Assembly (NCBI GenBank): GCA_907163375.1
Contig: CAJQUW010011085.1
Location: 1-64,000, forward strand
Source of the DNA: Prostheceraeus crozeri
Lineage: Eukaryota > Platyhelminthes > Polycladida > Euryleptidae
Direction of reading: 5' to 3'
Length of the DNA stretch: 64,000 nucleotides
Both the position numbers and the translations under genes were made by a program. This document shows, piece by piece, positions 33,930 to 46,039 of the stretch. The notes under the pieces are model-generated. The model worked only from the letters and a program-made list of their open reading frames with translations, searched no databases and was not told where the DNA came from. Positions within the stretch are counted from its first letter, which is position 1; each line of letters begins with the position of its first letter.

Positions 33930-36368
33930 CTAGACCTAAAACAATAAGGCATCATCGCATGAAATGAATCAATAAACCTTGTTTATACTCGGAAGCACAT
34001 TCGGTGAGCTCGTCTTCTTCCATGTTACCAAATTTATTCATCATAATATCCATCGAGTAAGCATATTACGTGGAGTAGCAACTCAGTATTATTTGAATCC
34101 CCAATGTGTATGAAGTTTCGATTTCATTAAATGAACTCGAGTTAAGACTCAGTAGTAAATGTGAGATCAGCAAATTTTCGCAGTTTTGAAGAGACAATCA
34201 CGAATTTGACTGATCATGATAGCAAAGCAGAAGGAATAATAATATTTTTCAAATCCTCCGTGTCATAACAACCTTGGAGAGGAAATGCTAGTTAAATTAG
34301 CAATTCGATGGATTACTATTACTTTCATGATCAGTCTGAGTATTTTCTTAAGCATGATCATGTTACAATCTACCTGCCACTGAAAGAACAAACTACCGGC
34401 AGAATTTTCAGTAGGTTTCGGTATTATACTATTGTTCAAAAACTATTTACCGGCAGAAAATTAAATCGGTGTAATATTCAGCCGGCAGAATTTTAGCTAA
34501 CGAACAGCCCCATTGGTGACTAGTTGAGCAACTGAATTGTCCATCAACAAACGGCTGCTGTCCATTCTCAACAACTGCGCGAACAACAAGTTCAAACAAA
34601 GCGAAAAGTTGGAATTCTATGATTTGAACCAAAGATATCAGACTACAGAAATAGCAAGTCGTCTCTTCTTCTGTCTGACTAGAAGGGAAGCTTTGGAATT
34701 TGCTTCGCTATGTCAGCACAATCTGCTGACATAATACAATAGAAATCGAACAATGAACAGCCAGTTTAACATTAAACACGCCAAATTGTACGAAGTTTCA
34801 GTTACTATTGTCAGCCAGATCACACAGCAAAGAGACACTGACTACATCAAGTTCTACAGGGAAGTTTGTGAACGTTTTTCCCTGCGCTTGCTATCTTTTT
34901 TAATGATGATCGGAAGGAACAGCATTATCGAATAACTTTCACTCAGTGATGTGTATTCTTCGTATCTGAAGAATCACGATTCTTCAGACCATTTTGAAGA
35001 TCGCGATCGGAGCATTTTGAAAAGAATTCATAGCAATCAGCATGCCGCGCACGACTACTTTTCCTATCTCTAAGGTAGCCTACTAAGAATTTCTTTCTGT
35101 CCACTTTGTAAGAATTTCCTGCATGTTCCATCGTTTTGAGTCAGTTTGCACTTCTATCAGAGCGATACACTTAAACAATCTAATTCTGCGGTTGCGAATG
35201 AAAATCCTATTTACATTCGTTGATTATCTAGCATGACAAATATTGTAAGCTATTTTTCTTATGTCGCTAATTAATCGTTGATATGACGAAATTGCACGAC
35301 ACATGAAAACTCTCCGTATAGATCCATCATTTACTATTTCTACGAAGTGTAACATTTGAATGATTGATGATCACTGCCATTGACATTTACATTAAACGAC
35401 TTACTTTGCAGAGATGTCAAAATACTTTCCACAGGCGTTTGACGTAAGAAGAATATAGAGATCCGAAATCATGTAAACATGTCCTTGTTTATTTAAGCTA
35501 AATTTTGGCGAATTCTATGTGAATGAAAATAAAGACTGCAACGATTGCAAAAAAATCCTCGATTTGAATAACATTTCTAACACATTACATCTTAAAATCC
35601 AATTCAGGATTTTCAAATGACCGTGTTTCATCAAGATGTAAGAATAGTGTTTTGCTTCTATGTTCTTGCTAAAAGAAGAAATATTTAGAAAAACTTTTAT
35701 TCAATGCAATCTATGTTGTGTGCTTTGCGCCTGTTTGAATAATTTTAGCGTGTCCTTCAAAAGAGGCGCATCCTGAGACTAACGGCAGCATCCAATACAT
35801 AGAAATGTAATCGGACTAGCTTGTTGCGTTCTATTTCATCATCATGCTAAAATTACACGTAAATTGCGAGATATTTAATGGCTTAAAAGATTCGAGTAGA
35901 ATTTCAGTCTTGGTCAAGAAAATGCCATGACTTAGCATATGGGCCTATACTATAATTTCTTCTTTATTTGATGCTGATGTTGAACTCATACCCTATAAAT
36001 TGACACTCCATTTCAGTAAACATTGAGCTAATGGATCACTTTAGATTATAAGCCCAACAAAAGTTTCAATGATATTCCATTGGCTGCCATTCCATTAATA
36101 AGGAGTCTCTCAAATTTTCTGGATCGGAGTTTGATATGAAGGTTTGTCAAATGATTGATGATCGACATTGGCTACCTAAAATTGGAAACATCAACTAACA
36201 TAATTGTGATGAATTAACGCTCCAGATTACTTGACATGATTGATGATTTTTTAATTTACAAATAGCATCGTTTTAGAAGCATCTGTCCAAGGAAGTGAAT
36301 TATATGAAGACAAAAGAAAAATGGATGATGGATTTTACGTTTGGGCTGATTTTCTGTCTATTTTCATC
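33930..36368. other. No gene; contains dispersed repeat copy
   Basis: Apart from the dispersed repeat at 34875-35105, I see no gene. Near 34390-34495 the motif CCGGCAGAATTTT recurs three times (34397, 34450, 34482), a small local repeat of unknown nature. Confidence 0.4.
34875..35105 (+). repeat. Dispersed repeat, partner of 3421-3625
   Basis: This matches the minus strand of 3421-3625: TTTAATGATGATCGGAAGG, ATTCTTCGTATCTGAAGAAT and CGCACGACTACTTTTCCTAT are the best shared blocks. Similarity extends weakly leftwards to an ATCAAGT word near 34846. Divergence and gaps indicate an old family. Confidence 0.6.
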
Positions 36369-36573
36369 TGATGATGGCTTAACGTCTTTACTCCCCCAAA
36401 CTGGTAGCTTGAATAGTGCTGACTGCTGACATAGTCAGACTTTCATCTGGAGCGTTGTGATCTTTCAGTCCGGATGCTTTTCCTGACGACTTCCAATGAC
36501 ACACTCGGGGCTCGACCGCTGGACCAAAGGATTGCTAGGCCAAGCACTTAACCACTGTGCCACGAAATATATA
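36369..36573 (-). repeat. tRNA-derived SINE
   Basis: Read on the minus strand it starts GTGGCACAGTGGTTAAGTGC, a clear A box (TGGCNNAGTGG), and has GGTCGAGCCCC, a B-box-like motif, about 35 bases later. The body follows, including CAGTCAGCACTATTCAAGC and GTAAAGACGTTAAGCC near its end. The spacing and head are typical of SINEs transcribed by RNA polymerase III. Best preserved of the tRNA-like repeats in this window. Confidence 0.75.
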
Positions 36574-36699
36574 GTTTGAGACACGATCACAATCAAAATT
36601 ACGAATTGATGAGGATTTCTACCGAATATCATCAGCTCACGAATGATTCAGCATTGATATAACAACTGATTAATTAGTCATGCGAAGATGGGCTCAAAG

Positions 36700-36745
36700 C
36701 AGGGATTGCAGCGGTTAAAATTTTCACTTAACCGGTTAATCTATC
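36700..36745. mobile_element. Solo hAT-like left end
   Basis: CAGGGATTGCAGCGGTTAAA followed by TTAACCGGTTAA has the CAGGG start and a palindromic subterminal motif seen in hAT elements. No matching right end was found in the window, so it is probably truncated. Confidence 0.4.
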
Positions 36746-38290
36746 AAGTATGACAAAATCAGTCAAAAAGCTTAACTGTGCTTTACGCTACAGTGTGGGA
36801 GATATTTACTTACTAATAGAGCAAATTGTCATCAAGCATCTATTTACATGTACGTAGGCCTACTTATCCATTAGAAAAATGTTTCATCAAAATAATATTT
36901 TGCATCATCATTGTTGGGATTCCAGTTAGTATCATAGTTGGATAGTCGTCAGGATAAACCTGAGAGACGTGTACCTGTAAAGGCACGAATATTCGCGTTG
37001 TATTTTTCTTTCATTATTATGAATCGGATTTGAAGAACACATTTTTTGATTAAAACAATATTTTAATGCTAATGAGACAAAAACAAGGTATTGACTAATT
37101 GTCGGGAGGTGTTAATTTTTTCATTCAGTCTTAGTTGTAGTGTAAAACCAACATCGCGTTTGCCGTTTCCTTCGTTAAACGCATTCTTTTTTTCGATGCT
37201 TCCATACGCCGAGAGCAAGCGTTCACTACTCATCGATGTAGACTGAACTGTGAGGTACCTTTTGGCGAGTTTATGCAGTTTTGGAAAAGAACATCTATTT
37301 GTCCTTCACCAATTCAACTGGTCAACTTCGAGATTCGAAGCATAACTCGTAATTGTGCATTTCTTGAGCACGCGGTTGTCTGACGTTTTGGATGTGAAGA
37401 TCATAGATATACAACATACTTAGCTTATAATGGATTAGTGTTATGTAAAGCAATTGTCATTCTATATTAATGAGTAATTTGAATAACTGTGACTCTACAC
37501 GTTAAATGATTAAGGAAAAGCTGAGTCTTCATTACTCTCATTGTTTCATTTTGAATTTGAAACGATAATGCTGCATTTGATTTGGTAAAGGGAGGCAGAT
37601 TCCGCAATCATTCCGGCAAAAATGCTTTTGAAGCTGAAATGATGCAAGGTCTTTTAGACTGCTGCACTTTGAAATAGCATTATCAATCTTGAAATGACAA
37701 AACTCGTTCTTGACGAGTCCAATCTATAACTTCAGCAAATACTTCTCTTAATATTCAATTACATCCCCTGCTGATAGCTAAAGGTACAATTTGGTTGGTG
37801 AAATAGCATCGCAATTTACCGTATCTCGACATTTGCTTTGAATCCTTTACTTAAATTATTCAAACAGCTTTACTTGTAGGACCAATTTTAGTCAACTATT
37901 GACTGGCAGCGAAAGCGAACGTGTTAAAAGATATCCATGCATAGATCCTTGATCATGACATATGCAACGTTTAATGTGACAATGAAACGTAACCTTGATA
38001 CTACCGATTTACCGTGGGAATTGTCACCTGCATGTTTGTTTAGTTGCGGCTTAGAGGCGCTCCGTGAGTTAATCATCGGCTCGTATGGTTCCGGAAATAT
38101 TTTGGTTAGCACACTGTATCACTAGATTTCTAGACCGTGCCTCCCTCTCTTCTAATTTCCGATCGAATTCAATCGATAAGTTCGTTGGAAATTGATCAGA
38201 AAACCGAACTACCTAAATTTTGTCACACTTAAATCGATTCTCCTACTTTCAACCATGAATCTAACCAGCTAATTCTTTCAAAATGCAATC
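36746..38290. other. Nothing recognised
   Basis: No supported gene, tandem repeat or paired element ends. Frames are short and compositionally random. Confidence 0.3.
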
Positions 38291-38418
38291 CAGCATGCGA
38301 ACGTTGAAATGGTCAGCTGCTCTCCAGACATCAATCCTATTAAAAATGTATGGAGTTTACTGAAGGGCGGTGCGATGTGGGCAATTCGTTTTGGAGATTA
38401 TCTCTTTCGACGTGAATG
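38291..38418 (+). pseudogene. Tc1-like transposase C-terminal scrap
   Basis: One frame reads QHANVEMVSCSPDINPIKNV then WSLLKGG. It matches the Tc1 pattern SPDLNPIENxWSxLK around the third catalytic residue, but here the catalytic E is K (NPIKNVW). The preceding residues fit the HNIxVLxWP stretch. Nothing upstream is recognisable as the rest of the gene, and I found no inverted-repeat ends. It is an old truncated copy, distinct in sequence from the one at 12316-12508. Confidence 0.7.
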
Positions 38419-40035
38419 AAGTTTTGCTGAGGCGAAAGAGTAGGAGAGCTTACATGTTGAAGTAAGAAATCAATCGCATGATCGTAAACGGCCTTCCCGA
38501 ATTCTCCGATTTGTTGAACGCGTTTACGAAAAGTAGCCAGCGAATACACTGTAGACAAGGACCAAATGGCCGAATAGTCACTGAGCAACAAAGAGAATTC
38601 GTGAAAAGCCTTACTTTCATTAATATACGAAGGATTCCTATTTGTGAGCATGTTTTAATTTAGATACATGTAGATACGTTCATTTCTATTTCTCTTCTTT
38701 TCCTATTCTATGAAAAAGCTGGCTGATAGCCAAGCACAAGTTAAAAGGTTGACATCTGACATGTGTTGAGGTAGACATGTAGAACAATGTGAATTTGTAA
38801 ATATGCATGGTTGGTTTTTATACTTCAACGAAGTCTTGTAAACGAAGATAAAAAAAAGTTACTACGATTAATTCTAGAATGACAATAATGATGGTTCGCA
38901 TTTCATGATATGGGAATTAAATGCATACTAATGAAAAATGTTTAATTAAATCCATGAGAATACCGCATTACTTCTTTTTGCCCTAAACACTGTCATATTC
39001 GATATATTTTATCAAATTGCATAATTTTGACACTTTAATTTTTAGCATGTTGTATAGCCAATCAATGTTTAATTGCGATCTCTCATTTTCATTTAGCTAG
39101 ATAAATGCCAGTTCTACTTGCAGGGTTTTATTGAGTGATCTTGATGCTGTCAACCATGCTATTGCATGATACTCGTGCTGTTTTAAGATACTGTAACCCT
39201 TTACTGTGTCCAAACATGTGATAAAAATTCCTCTTTTGAACAAAAGCTGCAACTTAGCACATACTGTATAACACACAATACCCGTTCACACTGCAGAAAA
39301 CACTGTTGTCGAACGGTTTACTTGACTTTAGGGTATGGAGTTCGTGAAATTTGATGAAGATTTCAATTGCATTGACAAATGATTTTGTGTAAAGTCCTTT
39401 AATAAAATTTTGTCTCTATTCTTTGACAGTTTGAACAAAACTAATGAAGCTTTAGAAAACTAAGAGGAATATCATAAGAATATACGAAGTTTTAATCACT
39501 TACCAACAATAAAATTCCAATCAGTTGACGGAGAATTAAGCATCGACAAGGTACACCTCGAACGAGAAGAATAATTTCTGATGACAGAAGAATTGCTTCT
39601 GTCTTTTGAACGTTTCAGGATGGCCGATTCGTTTTCGGATTTCATTGGCTGATAATGCGACATTGAAATACGCAAGACAGAAGAAAGGGAATGGAGACAA
39701 AACCGATTTCGGTTGTAAGATAAGAAAATTGCTGTCCTCGAATACTCTTCTCGGTTTCTGTACACGCCTATCACTCACTTATGAATTCACCATAAAGTGC
39801 ATCTCTGATCATGAAATTTGATGTATTTTCTCACTCGTTTTATCGAAGTTCATTAAGAGCGACTTTTAGTAATTTTTGATTTGCACTCAGTTTGGTATAA
39901 AGATATCCTGGCTGTTGATGCAATTCAATTATAATATGACTATGAAGATAATTACACAATTTGCATAAAAAATCAAGTGCATTTCATGGTGTTGCTTTAA
40001 ATAAAATTGAAAAATAAGAGCAAATGTGTTGCTGC
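38419..40035. other. Nothing recognised
   Basis: Several open frames on both strands near 38340-38660 and 39500-39820 overlap one another and have no protein-family features. I take them as chance. Confidence 0.3.
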
Positions 40036-40043
40036 ACTGAAAC

Positions 40044-41456
40044 CAGTGGCGGGCGCGATTCCGAATCGCGCCACTCAGCGCACGATTAATCGAAAATTAC
40101 GCGATTCTGAATATTTTGAGATTCAGTGACCAGAAGTTTACAGTTAATCTAGCTTGCATCACATTTCGTTACCAGACTATTTTTCATTTTAAGTTTGATG
40201 ATTTCCATGAAAAGTGAGAGCATGTGACACTCATAGTCTATTTAGACTGAAATTATATAACTATCGCATTAATCAATGCGGTACTCTATTTGTAAATGCT
40301 TCGGAAAACAGCATAATTAATCAAAACACATAAAAAACACAGACAGGGCATGAAAAGTCTTGATAATCTATTAATAAGATTCTACTGTAAATCTGCCATC
40401 ATAGAAGCATTGTGTACATGCGCTATAAAGTATATTATTGATGTTTTGTATTTCCCAACTTTGGTTCTTTTGGTCATTATCAATCACATTTTATCGAACT
40501 TGGCTGTAGTGTAGGAGTGGAGGTATTTGCCGTTTCTTCTATCAGTCCTGAAATAAGCATAATTATGCATCAACTAAATCAAACTATTAGACTTATAACG
40601 TTTGCGAAACATAAGCAATTGTAATAGGGAGACGTCCTCAGACTTCTCAGATTTTAAGCACAAAAAATCTGTAGCAGTCTTAGACATTGCGCCTTGCGCT
40701 AAAGGGGTTCGGAATGGCCCAGACTAGCTTAAAACATCTAGAATTGGCACTCTATAATCTCTATGATTATCAGACACCCGCACGGCATGGCCAGGATAGA
40801 TGACCGTAGAGCAGCCCGTTGTACAGTCCTTCAGCTTACTCAGCCATTCCAGATACTTTGGGCAATTCCGAACCGCATTGACGTTACCATCGCATGGAGA
40901 ATGCAGCCAAGGAAATTTTGTGCTTAAATAGTTTAAGACTGAGGACATCTTTCTATTCTATGCCCAGGCGAACTGGCACTCTGCAATCTTTATAATTAGC
41001 AAATCTGCAAGTGTAATGTTACCGGGTTATATTCATCGTGTGCATGTTGAAAGTAATTCAGACATTACAATACGCATTGCTGTTAATGTACGTGTATTTA
41101 CATGATTTTAATGCGAAGATATAATGTCATAGGGAACTACTATAATTGACTGCCTTGACAACATGTATGATTCGTATAAAAGGTGTACCTGGCCTATGGG
41201 AGCGTGTTTAATGCTATGTGGGGAGCTCCCATAGAGATTTCAAGCTGCAACTCTGTCTAGCCGTACAATGTCTAGCATCTGCGCATTGCAATGATCTAAA
41301 ACGATGAAACAGTGAATAGGAACATTGTTTTTACCTCATCGAGCAAATTTCATTGAGAAGTCACATTGTAGAAAATCGCACGATTCCTCGTCATTCGCGC
41401 GATTGATTCCTTTGTACGATTAATCGTGCGGAATCGATTAACTGCTCCCACCACTG
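40044..41456. mobile_element. hAT-type element, CGATT-rich ends, 1413 bp
   Basis: Ends CAGTGGCGGGCGC and, inverted, CAGTGGTGGGAGC; flanks ACTGAAAC and GCTAAAAC agree at 6 of 8 positions, both differences being transitions. Subterminal CGATT/AATCG motifs cluster at both ends (CGATTCCGAATCGCG near 40056, TAATCGTGCGGAATCGATTA near 41421). Inside, CTAGAATTGGCACTCTATAA (40738) and AACTGGCACTCTGCAATC (40970) form a partial duplication. No transposase. Confidence 0.8.
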
Positions 41457-41504
41457 GCTAAAACGTGACCAAGCAGAATACTATTTTGTTACCATCCGAT
41501 GACG

Positions 41505-42075
41505 TTTGGTTTCAGAAACACCCGAAGATGCGGAATGGGATCCAGAGTAGCAACAATCTAGCCAAATCCGCCCAGCACCAAACTAACAGCAGCCCTGCAT
41601 CACCCTTGGAGGCCCTGGTGTGTTACAAAGGATGCGGGCACACAGGGACACTCGTGCGTGCTCACTAGTGCTGACTCAGGCGTCACAGGGACACATTGCC
41701 AGTTACAGTGTTGCCTCACTAGTCATAAGCACTAGCTCGTACAGGCCAGGAATACAGCAAGAACCAATCCTGACACCAAGCAACAAGATCAAGCTATCGC
41801 TACCCCACACACAGCCATCAAGCAACCGCTCTCGGACTTAGGTGCTCCCAGAAGGGATCCCGTTATGAGGTCTTTGCCAGCTGTCAATGGAAATATCCTC
41901 CATGGTCACCATATCTATTCTCTGGAGTATTGTCTTGAGTCGCCAGATCTTCCCCTGGAGTTTCCGCGAAGTGGGACACAGAATAGCAAAAATCTAGCCC
42001 AATCCACCCAGCACCACCCGTGGAGGCCCTGTTATGTTACAGAGGATGCAGGCATGCAGAGACACTCCATTAAGT
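41505..42075. repeat. Two diverged direct copies of an approximately 120-bp segment
   Basis: 41525-41650 and 41957-42070 both contain CAATCTAGCC/AAATCTAGCCC, CCGCCCAGCACCA/CCACCCAGCACCA, GGAGGCCCTG and GGATGCxGGCAxxCAG-GACACTC. The first copy has an extra block after CAGCACCA. Period is about 430 bp. The segment is GC-richer than its surroundings; its nature is unknown. Confidence 0.65.
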
Positions 42076-42730
42076 CGACAAGGGACATAGCTGCTCTTGT
42101 GCTCTTCTGTATAATTTTTGTAGATCAGAGCGAACTTTTTCCTGAAGATAAAGTACCTATGCCTGAGACAGATCTTTTTGGTACTTTTTCTGCATTGAGC
42201 TAATTTTTCGTGAAGAAAACTTCGTTAGATTGATTTGAATTTTCATGACCAAAAAGAGCAGATCCTGAGGATCAAGATGAAAAACGATTATGAAAATCAG
42301 TTCAGGACTAAGGATTCTACAGACGAAAAACACTTTTTTTGACAAATGTTGTAAGAAAATGGATTTTCCCTATTGTACCAAAGAGTGAGCAAGCAGAATA
42401 TTGCTCTTTTGCCACACGATGATATAGAATTGACATATAAAATCAATATTCTTGGTGTTATGATAGCAGATAATTGAAATTGGAATTATCATTTTGAGAA
42501 TATCGACAACTTTTGCAAGTCAATCGTCGTCCACACGGGATGCGCAGGTTGAAACCTTAACCCTTCTATAACCAGGGGCTCCAGGAGCAACCCTCGACAT
42601 TGATTGATATTGCTTCTACGCTCCATGTTTTTCAGATAAGCAACCAAAATCCTATCAAATTTGACCTTCAAAAAAATTCTTTTTCAAAATCGAGAATTTT
42701 TGTCAATTTCTTTGTCCTGTCAGTCGCACA

Positions 42731-42793
42731 GGCTCGCAGCTCATTTGGTAGAGCATAGGCCTGGAGTCGCCGGTTCGCGTCCTATCAGTGGCA
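42731..42793 (+). repeat. tRNA-like SINE head or decayed tRNA
   Basis: AGCTCATTTGGTAGAGCA is an almost perfect D-arm/A box, and CCGGTTCGCGTCC about 22 bases later resembles a T-arm/B box. The spacing is too short for an anticodon arm and the acceptor stem does not pair, so this is a pseudogene or SINE head, not a working tRNA. Confidence 0.55.
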
Positions 42794-42988
42794 CATCTAT
42801 TTTATCTGTAATCAATAAGTGTTGAAGGCGAGCTTATCGAAATATCTGTGATCAAGGCTTCAAATGCCTCTCTATTCCTTATTTCATCGTCATGCACAAA
42901 TTTTCATTTGCAAGATTTTATTTAAGTGTCAATCCCCTAATCATCTACTTCATGCCCTTGTGCCTTCGCTGATGTGTTCTGGCAAGTA

Positions 42989-43284
42989 GTCCGGCAGCCA
43001 GAACGAGATTCTGCAGGGAACGAGACCGAAAATGAGATTTTCACAGAATGATATACACTGCCCACTACGAATGTGCTCGTTTGTCGAGTTCTAGCTAGCT
43101 CTTCTTCTTGTCAGACAGGATCAAAGAAATACACATGTTAATCCAATGAGACGTGGGCATGTGTAGTGTGCAGCTTTAGAGATAAATGTTCATGAAAATG
43201 AGAGTAGGCAAAGGGTGCACATCATTCCGTGAAAGTCTCATTTTCAGCATCGTTCCCTGCAGAAACTCCTTCTGGCTGCCGGAC
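42989..43284. mobile_element. TA-type MITE, GTCCGGCAGCC ends, 296 bp
   Basis: Inverted arms GTCCGGCAGCCAGAAC... and (right, inverted) GTCCGGCAGCCAGAAGG... extend inwards about 70 bp through TGCAGGGAACGA and AAAATGAGA(T/C)TTTCAC. TA precedes the left end (42987-42988); the right flank is CA. It is the short form of the element at 30709-31652. Confidence 0.85.
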
Positions 43285-44560
43285 CAAAAGTGATCTTCCA
43301 TGCTGGCGAACAGTGACATAAGTTCATAATTAATGCCTTACTACAGTGGTTATCAACCCTTGAGAATATACCACTTGAGATCTTACACGCTCGCTGCGCA
43401 CCACTTAGTCTCAAAGAAATTCTTTTTATGTTCGGAAAGACATCTTATCTTTTATTTCAAAGATTCATCTCTGAAAAATCACGTACATCTAGATATCTAC
43501 ATGATTGCTGCTTCAAGATACTGTGTCAGATATCTACGATCAAATAGTGAGCAAGTGTAGTTTGCAGCTTTATAGATAAATGTTCATGAAATTGTGAAGA
43601 CTCCCACCGAGTGAACTTTTATCATGTCGTGATAGTCTATCTGCAAATTAGTGAATATAGGCTCTATAGATCTAGCGTATTTTGTATATGGTATATGATG
43701 TATATCATGATAACTCTGAGAATTTGTAAATAGATATGTCTCATGACTTTTTTATTGTTGGTAAACTTTGCGTATGCATATGTCACACGTGTTATCAACG
43801 CTTGCTTGTAAGTGCCCTTGCGGCCATCGCCTTGCGCTTTCTGCTATATTTCAGAATAAACACTTTGCAGGTTATGTATTTTTTGTATATTTTTTAAAAA
43901 CGAACCCATATAATTGTGAATACCTTTGGCTTTCCAAAGTTGAATGCAGATTTCTAAACCATAAAACTACGATGGGACTATGAAAAGTGATAAGTTGCAT
44001 CGAATTTTGTCGTCGATCAAATTTTCTCAAGCTAACCAACACTTTTCCTAATAGATTTGGTCTGTGACATGAAAAGATTAAATTATCATCATGATACATG
44101 CAGCCTTATTCTGACAGATACTCGCGTGCCATCTGATGAGTGCTCGCGCATCACATGCTGTGAACCTCTGCCTTACTAGAAGAGAATTAGAAATGGAATA
44201 TAATAGATAAGAAATTATTACAATGATGATTCGATTTACTCGTATTATCTTTTTTCCTGTCAACCTACCTTGGCACAGATCATCAACTTTAAAGTTTATA
44301 ATGTCAAATTAGTCAGCTGAAACTGCTAAAAGGTGTGTTTTACGTCTACAAGAGCAGTTTTTCAAGACACATTATTGATTCAAGACCAAATTGTATCCAA
44401 CCTGTCTTGAAAAAAATAAAACTACCTGCATAATGAGTTCTAAATAGATCCCGAGGTGGCAGTGATGCCACGAGAAAAGGAGTCATGTCTTCTCCTCCAT
44501 CATTTTAACACAAATTTAGTGCTTCAATAAAAAGTCAAAATATTCCAAAGACAAAAAATG
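43285..44560. other. Nothing recognised
   Basis: No supported gene. Shared phrases such as GCAGCTTTATAGATAAATGT (43563) and GCAGCTTTAGAGATAAATGT (43170) show that a short piece of the MITE interior is duplicated just beyond it, over about 35 bp. Confidence 0.4.
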
Positions 44561-44822
44561 GATGGCATTTTGATAAAAGGAAATGAAATTAATTTATCAT
44601 TCGACGCACAGACAATTTGTTTTTATTTCGTAAGATATCTTTCGGCGAACCGCCCTTCTCAATCAGATTTTTAATTTACAAAAAAATATTTTTGGCAAAT
44701 TAAGAATCTGATTGAGAAGGGCGGTTCGCCGAAAGATATCTTAAGAAATAAAAACAAATTGTCTGTGCGTCGAATGATAAATTAATTTCATTTCCTTTTA
44801 TCAAAATGTCATCTAAATATTT
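44561..44822. repeat. 262-bp near-perfect inverted repeat (hairpin)
   Basis: Arms of about 115 bp (44561-44677 and 44696-44822) are complementary with only a few mismatches; the loop is about 20 bp. Outer ends GATGGCATTTTGATAAAAGG and, inverted, GATGACATTTTGATAAAAGG. The inner part AAGGGCGGTTCGCCGAAAGA is GC-richer. No target duplication or known TIR is evident. It could be a foldback MITE or a hairpin RNA locus. Confidence 0.9.
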
Positions 44823-45955
44823 CTTTATAAGTTCGGTTAATATTGCTAAAAAATGGACGGAAATATTTTAATTGATGACCTATAATATACACTTTGGTCC
44901 ATGACAGCAATGAGTAACATTGTGAACAACATTACGATCGAAACACATGTATGTGGATCTAATTAAGAGTGAAAGAATTAAGACAGTTATCGAAAGAATA
45001 AATATTTGAGATAATCACAATTATGCCGGCACTCGATGCCTTGTTAACCAAAGTCTTTGTTGTTAACTGCGGTTAGCTGCGACTATGTAATAGCGCTCTT
45101 TATGTATTAAAAGCATGTGGTAGCCGATGTATTGATTTGCATTTCCTTGCCTTATATATTATACGGGGGAATAATACACGCATATCATAGAAAAAATGCG
45201 TTGTACATTTTCGCCCGGGTCTTTGAAATAATAATACTAGAAATCAGTCACTTATAATTTTCATCTATTCGCTTATTTCGATATTTGCATCATGTAAACA
45301 TATGTACATGTACATTGATTTAGCGTCAAGCCTACTAGTGTTTGCCATGTATGAGAAGCTTTGGAGCTGCAAAATAATTTAGTGGATATTTGTAACAAAT
45401 TTGCAATTTTATAAATTTGAAAAATTTATAAAAGATAATTAGAGTATTATGAACTTTAACATCATCATATCTCAAAACATGTCAAAAGGCTAATAATAAC
45501 AGTTGAATAACATTATTGCTTTTGAATAATTTGCTTCTGAAAGATATCATGTTACCATTACTTCGTAGATTTTCATGCCACAGGGATTGCAAAAGTGACT
45601 TCCTAATTGACATTCCTGAATGTCAATTGGTCTGTAGATTGTCTGAGAAATAACATTGATGGGATGTAAGCTGCTGTATCAACACTGATGTCCGATTGAT
45701 TTTGAACTCGAGCAGAATGAAAAATAACATTGCCTTCGAAGACATTTGTCTTCTGCAGTAAACGGATTTGCTAAGTGCACAGACCTTCAAGATATTCTTT
45801 AAAATCGAATCTTTCAAAACATCATTCAAATCCCATTCCATTGCGGACTCTAGAGGGATTCGAGGGCCGATTCGTCACCTTCTTCAACTCATTTCCCATG
45901 CAAAAATACTGCCTCACATGCACATGATAGGTGCCTAAAATACTGCCTCACATGC
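44823..45955. other. No gene; small duplication at the end
   Basis: AAATACTGCCTCACATGCA occurs at about 45905 and 45937 (32-bp period), immediately left of the hAT insertion at 45964. The rest shows nothing I can support. Confidence 0.5.
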
Positions 45956-46039
45956 ATATTAACTAGGGTGTACAATCCTGGGATCTTAAAAATATTTTGG
46001 GATACAAATCCCGGGATTTTTTGGGATTGACTTCTAGCA

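Noticed and set aside
38340-38651. Minus-strand frame of 103 codons
   Set aside because: It overlaps the plus-strand Tc1 scrap and shows no motif of its own.
42731-42793. Working tRNA gene
   Set aside because: The D arm is good but the anticodon arm is missing and the acceptor stem does not pair.
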